Origin: Pusillimonas sp. UBA6240
GTDB taxonomy: Bacteria > Pseudomonadota > Gammaproteobacteria > Burkholderiales > Burkholderiaceae_B
Length of the DNA: 7,028 bases
Direction of reading: 5' to 3'
Assembly: GCA_002441445.1 (NCBI GenBank)
Contig: DJWC01000067.1
Span: forward strand, 1-7,028
Part shown: positions 1-4,281 of the stretch, one piece after another
Numbering within the stretch: position 1 is the stretch's first letter
Layout of the letters: each line of letters opens with the position of its first letter
Notes under the pieces: generated by a model
The model's input: the letters and a program-made list of their open reading frames with translations, nothing else
What the model was told of the DNA's origin: nothing
Database searches by the model: none
Position numbers and translations under genes: made by a program

Positions 1-25
1 GCTGTACCTGAAGCTGCGCTTCTAA
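1..25 (+). CDS. 3' end of an upstream gene, probably another autotransporter copy
   Basis: Reading from base 2, the codons give L-Y-L-K-L-R-F followed by TAA at 23-25. The complete autotransporter downstream ends L-Y-L-R-M-R-F-stop, and the DNA around the two stops is also alike (for example TGTACCTG and GCGCTTCTAA are shared). A final beta strand of alternating hydrophobic residues ending in Phe is the usual C-terminal signature of outer-membrane beta barrels, recognised by the Bam machinery. I therefore infer that a further member of the same family lies just left of the window. Only seven residues are visible, so another outer-membrane barrel protein is possible. Confidence 0.7.
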
Positions 26-44
26 GGCGCTTGCCGGCCCTGGA

Positions 45-78
45 GCGGGCGCCGCCTGAAAAGCGGCGTCCGCTTCTT
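45..78 (+). terminator. Strong hairpin terminator after the upstream gene
   Basis: Bases 45-55 pair with 63-73 in an 11-bp stem, all Watson-Crick except one G-T pair, closing a 7-base loop (CTGAAAA). TTCTT follows directly. The stem is long and GC-rich, but the T tract is short and interrupted, so it may be an imperfect intrinsic terminator or an mRNA-stabilising 3' hairpin. It starts 20 bases after the stop codon, the expected place for ending the upstream transcript. Confidence 0.65.
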
Positions 79-82
79 GAGC

Positions 83-100
83 GAGGCAGTCAGGCCTCTT
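83..100 (+). terminator. Possible second, weaker hairpin
   Basis: GAGGC at 83-87 can pair with GCCTC at 94-98 around a 6-base loop, followed by TT and, slightly later, a TTT. The 5-bp stem is marginal. Its position ten bases after a much stronger hairpin fits a back-up terminator, but chance is a fair alternative. Confidence 0.25.
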
Positions 101-298
101 GGGCTTTACGGCAATGTCCTTAAAAACGGCGGGCCGTTGATCGCGAACGGCCGCGAGACAGTGCCGTCACATTGCTGGGGTATCATGGCGACACACCGTC
201 CTGGCCGGCAACCCGGGCTTCGTTGACCCGGTTCGCATCCCGCGTCTTATGGGCCAGGGCTATCCCCCAACCGATTCGTCAAAACATATATCGCCACT
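101..298. other. Intergenic region upstream of the MGS-like gene
   Basis: I find no convincing gene here. AACGGC (125-130) and GCCGTT (133-138) form a tight hairpin preceded by AAAAA on the + strand. Read on the minus strand it is a short hairpin followed by TTTTT, which resembles a terminator, although no minus-strand gene is visible. Promoter candidates for the downstream gene are weak: TATCAT at 181-186 matches the -10 consensus at five of six positions but has no -35 partner, and TTGACC at 223-228 matches -35 at five of six positions but has only poor -10 sequences at the right distance. Neither can be called with confidence. Confidence 0.3.
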
Positions 299-1189
299 AT
301 GCCCGTCCTTCGCTTTGGCCTGGCGGCCAACCGCCTGCATCATGAAACCTATGGGGCCGCCCTGTTCAAATGGCTGGAACAATCAGCGGCCGGCATACGG
401 GAACTGGGCATGGAGCTCTATACCGTGGGGCGCACTTGCGATGCCATTGAGCGTTCCGGGCTGCTGGCGGGCTATGCCGGCCTGATCCGCTATCCTTTTG
501 GGCGGGAAGGCGGTTTGATGAAGCTGGTCGCCCGTGTAACGGAAGGCCGCGATGGCGCGGCGCCCTTCGACGGGGCGATTTACCTCATCGATCCGGTTGA
601 TCCTTCTTCCATCTTTCCCGAGGCGCTGGCCTTGAAGCGCCAGTGCATCACTCATGGCCGGCCTTTTGTTTCAACCCTGATGGGCGCGATCGAGTGGGTG
701 GAGATCGAAAGAGTGATGGCCGGCCTCGAGCCCGATCGCCGGCTGGCGCCCGCCTTCGATTTTTCGGCGCAGACGCTGGCGCTCATCGCGCATGATGCCT
801 TGAAGGGCCAGATGGTGGAGTTCGCGGACCGGCATTTTGATTTGCTGTCGCGGTTTGCGCTGCGGGTGGGGACGGGCACGACCAGCGGCCGGCTGAATGA
901 GCTGGCGTGGGCCCGCGGTTGGCCCAAGGACAGGCCTTGGGTGCAGCCATACCTCAGCGGGCCTTTGGGCGGGGATGCGCAGATTGCGGAGCTGGTGCTG
1001 GAACAGCGCTGCCAGAGGGTGATTTTTTTCGAGGATCCCCATGTCGCGCGCCAGCATGAAGCCGATATCCAATTGCTGGAGCGTGCGGTGCGCGTCGTCA
1101 CGGATAAAGCGGCGTGCATCGCCTCGCCGGCGGTGGCGCACAAATGGGCCTGTGCCGTAAGCCGGCTGGTTGAGGACAAAAGAAGTTAG
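299..1189 (+). CDS. mgsA: Methylglyoxal synthase-family protein with two tandem MGS folds
   Basis: Methylglyoxal synthase converts dihydroxyacetone phosphate to methylglyoxal and phosphate, a cytosolic bypass of lower glycolysis. The C-terminal half (about 157-290) aligns with the 152-residue E. coli enzyme and keeps its active site: AHD with H165 and D166, K169, TGTT (192-195), SGPLGGD with catalytic D226, DP (246-247), H253 and D256. Spacing from D226 to D256 equals that from D71 to D101 in E. coli. Residues about 4-135 look like a second copy of the fold but degenerate: N11, R12 and H15 replace H19, D20 and K23; R45 replaces T47; L73 replaces D71; I105 replaces H98. D98-P99 is kept. The protein is about twice the usual MGS length. 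ATG 299 is the first start after an in-frame TGA at 224-226 and places the first beta strand correctly, but no clear Shine-Dalgarno precedes it. No signal peptide or membrane segment. MGS-domain assignment is firm; enzymatic activity and the role of the N-terminal half are inferred. Confidence 0.85.
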   Translation: MPVLRFGLAANRLHHETYGAALFKWLEQSAAGIRELGMELYTVGRTCDAIERSGLLAGYAGLIRYPFGREGGLMKLVARVTEGRDGAAPFDGAIYLIDPVDPSSIFPEALALKRQCITHGRPFVSTLMGAIEWVEIERVMAGLEPDRRLAPAFDFSAQTLALIAHDALKGQMVEFADRHFDLLSRFALRVGTGTTSGRLNELAWARGWPKDRPWVQPYLSGPLGGDAQIAELVLEQRCQRVIFFEDPHVARQHEADIQLLERAVRVVTDKAACIASPAVAHKWACAVSRLVEDKRS

Positions 1190-1246
1190 CGGACGCTGCA
1201 TTCACCTTGGAGCCGGCCCGCGTTGCATACTTGCCACGTTTAATAA

Positions 1247-1260
1247 ATGATACAAATCAC
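1247..1260. promoter_or_regulatory. Possible FNR-type operator
   Basis: TGAT (1248-1251), four bases, then ATCA (1256-1259) reproduce the core of the FNR box TTGAT-N4-ATCAA, with both outermost positions mismatched. It lies in an AT-rich stretch about 80 bases before the autotransporter start. The nearest -10-like hexamer (TATAGT, 1276-1281) is about 7 bases closer than a standard class II FNR promoter would need, which weakens the case. Chance occurrence of an 8-base match is plausible. Confidence 0.25.
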
Positions 1261-1267
1261 GAACTTG

Positions 1268-1284
1268 GTAACCTTTATAGTTAC
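1268..1284. promoter_or_regulatory. Inverted repeat overlapping a -10-like element
   Basis: GTAAC (1268-1272) and GTTAC (1280-1284) form a perfect inverted repeat with a 7-base spacer. The hexamer TATAGT (1276-1281), five of six matches to the -10 consensus, overlaps its right arm. No good -35 lies 16-18 bases upstream, as is common where an activator is required. A dimeric regulator bound here would cover the -10 and could repress. This is the most promoter-like part of the 142-base gap between the two genes, which has no obvious terminator for the MGS gene. The two genes might therefore also be partly co-transcribed. Confidence 0.35.
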
Positions 1285-1322
1285 GCCTCATGACGGAGCC
1301 GCCACTCCTGTTTTCATCCTAT

Positions 1323-1334
1323 GGGGACGTAATG
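1323..1334 (+). promoter_or_regulatory. Ribosome binding site deciding the start of autotransporter copy 1
   Basis: GGGG at 1323-1326 lies five bases before ATG at 1332. The frame is open back to an earlier ATG at 1290, but that start has no purine-rich sequence before it and would add 14 residues ahead of an ordinary signal peptide. Copy 2 starts at the residue matching 1332 (MTRKNY against MTPKNY), and similarity between the copies begins at this ATG. The start at 1332 is preferred. Confidence 0.6.
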
Positions 1335-4205
1335 ACACGCAAGAACTATGTTATCCGCTGCCTGATCGGCGCAGGGCTTTTTTCTCTTCTGGGCGCGCCC
1401 GCGCTGGCCGCGACGGCGTCCAGTTTTGAGACACCTGAATATCTCAACCAGGAAGGCCTGGCCTTGATCAATGCCGCCGAGGCCTATGCATTGGGCTATA
1501 CCGGCGCCGGGGTCAGGGTGGGGGTTTACGACTCGGGCATCGACGCCCTGCATCCTGAGTTTCGCGGCAACAAGATCGCCGGAGGCTACGACCTCGCTAC
1601 CAATACACCATACGGGCCCATGGCCGGCAAGGATTATGACGGCCATGGCTCGCATGTGGCCGGCATCATCGGCGCGCTGCGCGATGGCGTCGGCATGCAC
1701 GGCGTGGCTTTCGACAGTTCCTTGTTCATCGTTCATGAGAATGATGGCGACGGTGATGAGGACGTCCGCGCGGCCTTGTTCAAGGCTGCAAGGAAGGCGA
1801 ATTACCTCAGTCCTAGAGATGAATTGTTGGACAAGTCGCTTGCACCGGGCTGGTATTACCTCGCGACCCAGAATCTCCCCATCATCAACAATAGCCTGGG
1901 CTTCAATGATTGCCCCAGGGCGCCGGCGCCCTGCAATGTAACCGAGTATGCTTCCGCCGCCGCGGCCGAAGCCGCTTTTCCATTGAGCGTGGCGGCTTAT
2001 CGCCAGCTTAAGGCGGCCGGCACCCTGATGGTGTTCGCCACCGGCAATGAAGCGCAGCCGCACCCGGACTTCATGGCGGGCTCGCCCTACTGGTTTCCCG
2101 AGCTCAAGGATAATTGGCTGGCGGTCACTGCCATCAGCGAGACCGGCAAGCCGGCGGCCTATGCCAACCACTGCGGGGTGGCAAAAGAGTGGTGCATGAC
2201 CGCGCCGGGCGGCGGACAAGACGACTCTGGCCTGGGGATTTATTCGGTGGAGAATCAGGGCAGCTATATAAGGGAGTCGGGCACCTCCATGGCTGCCCCG
2301 CACGTCGCCGGGGCTGCCGCGCTGGTCAAGCAGGCTTTTCCTTATTTCGGCGCCTACCATATGCAGCAGACGCTGCTGACCACTGCCACGGACATCGGCG
2401 CGCCGGGCGTGGACGAGGTCTACGGCTGGGGGCTGCTGAACGTGGGCAAGGCGGTGCGCGGCCCGGCCCAGTTCACGCGGCTGTTCGACGTGGATACCCT
2501 GGGCTATGACTCGACCTTCTCCAACAATATCAACGGGGTGGGCGGGCTGACCAAGCGCGGCGCGGGTGTGCTGCAATTGACGGGGACCAACACTTACGCC
2601 GGCCCGACCACGGTGGCCGGCGGCAAGCTGGTGGTCAATGGTACGCTGGCCTCGGCCGTCACAGTGCAATCGGCCGGCACGCTGGGCGGATCGGGCACGG
2701 TGGCCAAGGTGGACAACCACGGCGTGCTGGCGCCGGGCAATTCGGTGGGCACCTTGACGGTGGCGGGCGACTATGTGGCCTACGCGGGTTCGGTGCACGA
2801 ACTGGAAGTGGGCCCGCAAGGGGCGACCGACAAGCTGGTGGTGGGCGGCACGGCCAAAGTGGCCGGCACGCTGCGCCTGGCCGGCGGACCGTATCGGCAG
2901 AACATTCCCTATCACTTCATTACCGCCGGCGGCGGGGTGACGGGCGAGTTCGATACGATCACCTACAGCATGGCGTTTCTGGCGCCCACGCTGGATCGCA
3001 GTCAGGGCTTGTCGCTGGTGATCCGGCGCAACGATGTGCCGTTTGCGCGCTACACGGGCACGGCCAATCAGCAGGCGGTGGCGCAGGCCTTGGACAGCGC
3101 TTCCTACACGCCGCCGGCAGGCATGGCGGCCCTCTACGACGAGGTGCTGAACGCTGAATCGGGGCAAGTGGCGGCCATGATGGAGCAACTGAGCGGGCAG
3201 GTGCATGCGGGCACCGAGTCGGCCCTGCTGCATGCGGGCAGCCTGGTGACGCGCACGGTGTCCGCGCGCATGCGCGCCAATATGGGCGCCGGCACCGCGC
3301 CGGGCAAGGCTTTGGCGCAGGCCGGCGGCGCCTTGCCCGCGGGCGCGCTGCCGCGCAGCCAGGCCTTGCCGCTGTGGGCGCAGGTGATCGGCGGGCGTAG
3401 CACGCTGGACGGCGACGGCAACGCGGCGCGGGTGCGCAACGACACCACGGGCCTGTTCCTGGGCGGCGATGCGCCGGTCGGGCAGGGCGGCTGGCGGCTG
3501 GGCGGCGCCTTCGGCTACGCCGAGCACCGCATCAAGCTGGACGGCGATGCCTCTTCGTCGCGCACCAACAGCTATACCGGTGCTTTGTATGGCGCCAAGA
3601 GCTGGTCAGCCGGGCAAGGCAGCCTGAACTTCCTGGCGGGCGCGGCCTATACCCGTCACAACATCGATACGCGCCGCAACGTCAACGTGGGCGGCAGCCA
3701 GACGCTGAAGGCGGACTACCATAGCGATGCGCTGCAGTTGTTCACGGAGCTGGGCTATGCGCTGCCGGTGGGTGCGGCCAGCGTGCTCGAGCCCTATGCC
3801 GGCGCGGAGTGGCAGCAGCTGCGCGCAGGGCGCTTTACCGAGAGCGGCGGCCAGGCGGCGCTGAGCGGCGAGCGTCGCAATAGCGACCTGAGCAGCTTCA
3901 CACTGGGCCTGCGCGGCAAGACGGTGCTTGAGTCGGGCAGCATGCAGGTGTCGCTGTCGGCCGGCCTGGGCTGGCGGCACGCCATGGGCGACGTATCGCC
4001 CAGCCGCAGCATGGCCTTCGCGCAGGGCAATGGCGCGGTCTTTCGCACGAGCGGCGCGCCGATCGCCAAGAACGCCGCGGTGGCCGAGCTGGGCGCCGAG
4101 TTGCGCGCCGGGGCCAACACTGCCGTGGGCTTGAGCTACAGCGGCCAGTTCGGCAATGGCACCACCGACAGCGCCGGTACGTTGTACCTGCGTATGCGCT
4201 TCTAA
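1332..4205 (+). CDS. Subtilisin-like serine protease autotransporter, SphB1-like (copy 1, complete)
   Basis: Secreted outer-membrane protease of 957 residues. Residues 1-26 are a Sec signal peptide (R3, K4, hydrophobic 11-21, cleavage after A-L-A at 24-26). There is no lipobox, unlike SphB1 of Bordetella pertussis, which is a lipoprotein. An S8 subtilisin domain follows: Asp67 in DSG, His105 in HGSHVAG, oxyanion Asn239 in TGNE, Ser319 in GTSMAAPHVAG, ending near YGWGLLN (364-370). Two cysteine pairs (194/201 and 281/288) probably form disulfides; the second, CG...WC just before the Ser motif, is typical of secreted autotransporter subtilases. A passenger-associated repeat (GAGVLQLTGTNTYAG) starts near residue 410. 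A beta barrel occupies about 682-957 and ends in Phe. Residues 134-174 contain an acidic segment (NDGDGDED, 137-144) missing from copy 2. All catalytic residues are present, so it should be active. SphB1 processes filamentous haemagglutinin and NalP in Neisseria sheds surface proteins; the substrate here is unknown. Confidence 0.93.
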   Translation: MTRKNYVIRCLIGAGLFSLLGAPALAATASSFETPEYLNQEGLALINAAEAYALGYTGAGVRVGVYDSGIDALHPEFRGNKIAGGYDLATNTPYGPMAGKDYDGHGSHVAGIIGALRDGVGMHGVAFDSSLFIVHENDGDGDEDVRAALFKAARKANYLSPRDELLDKSLAPGWYYLATQNLPIINNSLGFNDCPRAPAPCNVTEYASAAAAEAAFPLSVAAYRQLKAAGTLMVFATGNEAQPHPDFMAGSPYWFPELKDNWLAVTAISETGKPAAYANHCGVAKEWCMTAPGGGQDDSGLGIYSVENQGSYIRESGTSMAAPHVAGAAALVKQAFPYFGAYHMQQTLLTTATDIGAPGVDEVYGWGLLNVGKAVRGPAQFTRLFDVDTLGYDSTFSNNINGVGGLTKRGAGVLQLTGTNTYAGPTTVAGGKLVVNGTLASAVTVQSAGTLGGSGTVAKVDNHGVLAPGNSVGTLTVAGDYVAYAGSVHELEVGPQGATDKLVVGGTAKVAGTLRLAGGPYRQNIPYHFITAGGGVTGEFDTITYSMAFLAPTLDRSQGLSLVIRRNDVPFARYTGTANQQAVAQALDSASYTPPAGMAALYDEVLNAESGQVAAMMEQLSGQVHAGTESALLHAGSLVTRTVSARMRANMGAGTAPGKALAQAGGALPAGALPRSQALPLWAQVIGGRSTLDGDGNAARVRNDTTGLFLGGDAPVGQGGWRLGGAFGYAEHRIKLDGDASSSRTNSYTGALYGAKSWSAGQGSLNFLAGAAYTRHNIDTRRNVNVGGSQTLKADYHSDALQLFTELGYALPVGAASVLEPYAGAEWQQLRAGRFTESGGQAALSGERRNSDLSSFTLGLRGKTVLESGSMQVSLSAGLGWRHAMGDVSPSRSMAFAQGNGAVFRTSGAPIAKNAAVAELGAELRAGANTAVGLSYSGQFGNGTTDSAGTLYLRMRF
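2304..2638 (+). repeat. 335-base block identical to 5185-5519
   Basis: Base-by-base comparison shows no difference between 2304-2638 and 5185-5519 (constant offset 2881). The block runs from just after the catalytic Ser codon (2286-2288) through the end of the protease domain into the passenger-associated repeat. Similarity continues to about 3070 with roughly 15 differences, of which only one changes a residue (Pro to Ser in NIPYHF/NISYHF). Confidence 0.95.
3072..3189 (+). other. Diverged island between homogenised segments (copy 1 side)
   Basis: This segment and its counterpart at 5953-6070 differ at about 40 bases (around 67% identity) and 13 residues, while the DNA on both sides is almost identical. 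It codes for residues about 581-619 of copy 1, in the stretch leading to the beta barrel. The pattern indicates separate conversion tracts on either side, or an older allele retained between them. Confidence 0.8.
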
Positions 4206-4225
4206 GCCGAAGCATAATCACGCTC

Positions 4226-4263
4226 GCCATCCTGACTGCGGAGCCTCCCGCGGCCAGGATGGC
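4226..4263 (+). terminator. Long hairpin between the two autotransporter genes
   Basis: GCCATCCTG (4226-4234) pairs perfectly with CAGGATGGC (4255-4263). Inside, after one A/C mismatch, CTGCGG (4236-4241) pairs with CCGCGG (4248-4253) with one G-T pair, leaving a 6-base loop. Only TT follows the stem, so termination may be partial. The stem ends 18 bases before the next ATG, close enough to influence readthrough or translation of copy 2. Confidence 0.6.
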
Positions 4264-4281
4264 TTCCATACAAAGAGTGCC

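Noticed and set aside
249..485. Small 78-codon frame overlapping the MGS-like gene
   Set aside because: It overlaps the conserved MGS fold in another frame, and its sequence resembles no family I know.
1290..1331. Upstream ATG at 1290 as the start of copy 1
   Set aside because: There is no Shine-Dalgarno before it, it would put 14 unrelated residues ahead of a normal signal peptide, and copy 2 starts at the position matching 1332.
2114..2509. 131-codon + strand frame inside copy 1, recurring at 5070-5390 in copy 2
   Set aside because: It repeats because the DNA is duplicated. It lies out of frame across conserved S8 protease sequence and gives a Gly/Arg-rich protein without motifs.
1314..3527. 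A 737-codon open frame on the minus strand opposite copy 1
   Set aside because: It runs antisense to a well-supported protease gene, is rich in Arg, His and Ala, has no recognisable domain, and recurs opposite copy 2. Long antisense frames are expected from strong GC codon bias.
3870..3900. Small diverged patch in the barrel (ERRNSDLSS against ERDHSNLGS) as a separate recombination island
   Set aside because: Only a few codons are involved, in what is probably a loop between strands. Ordinary drift explains it.
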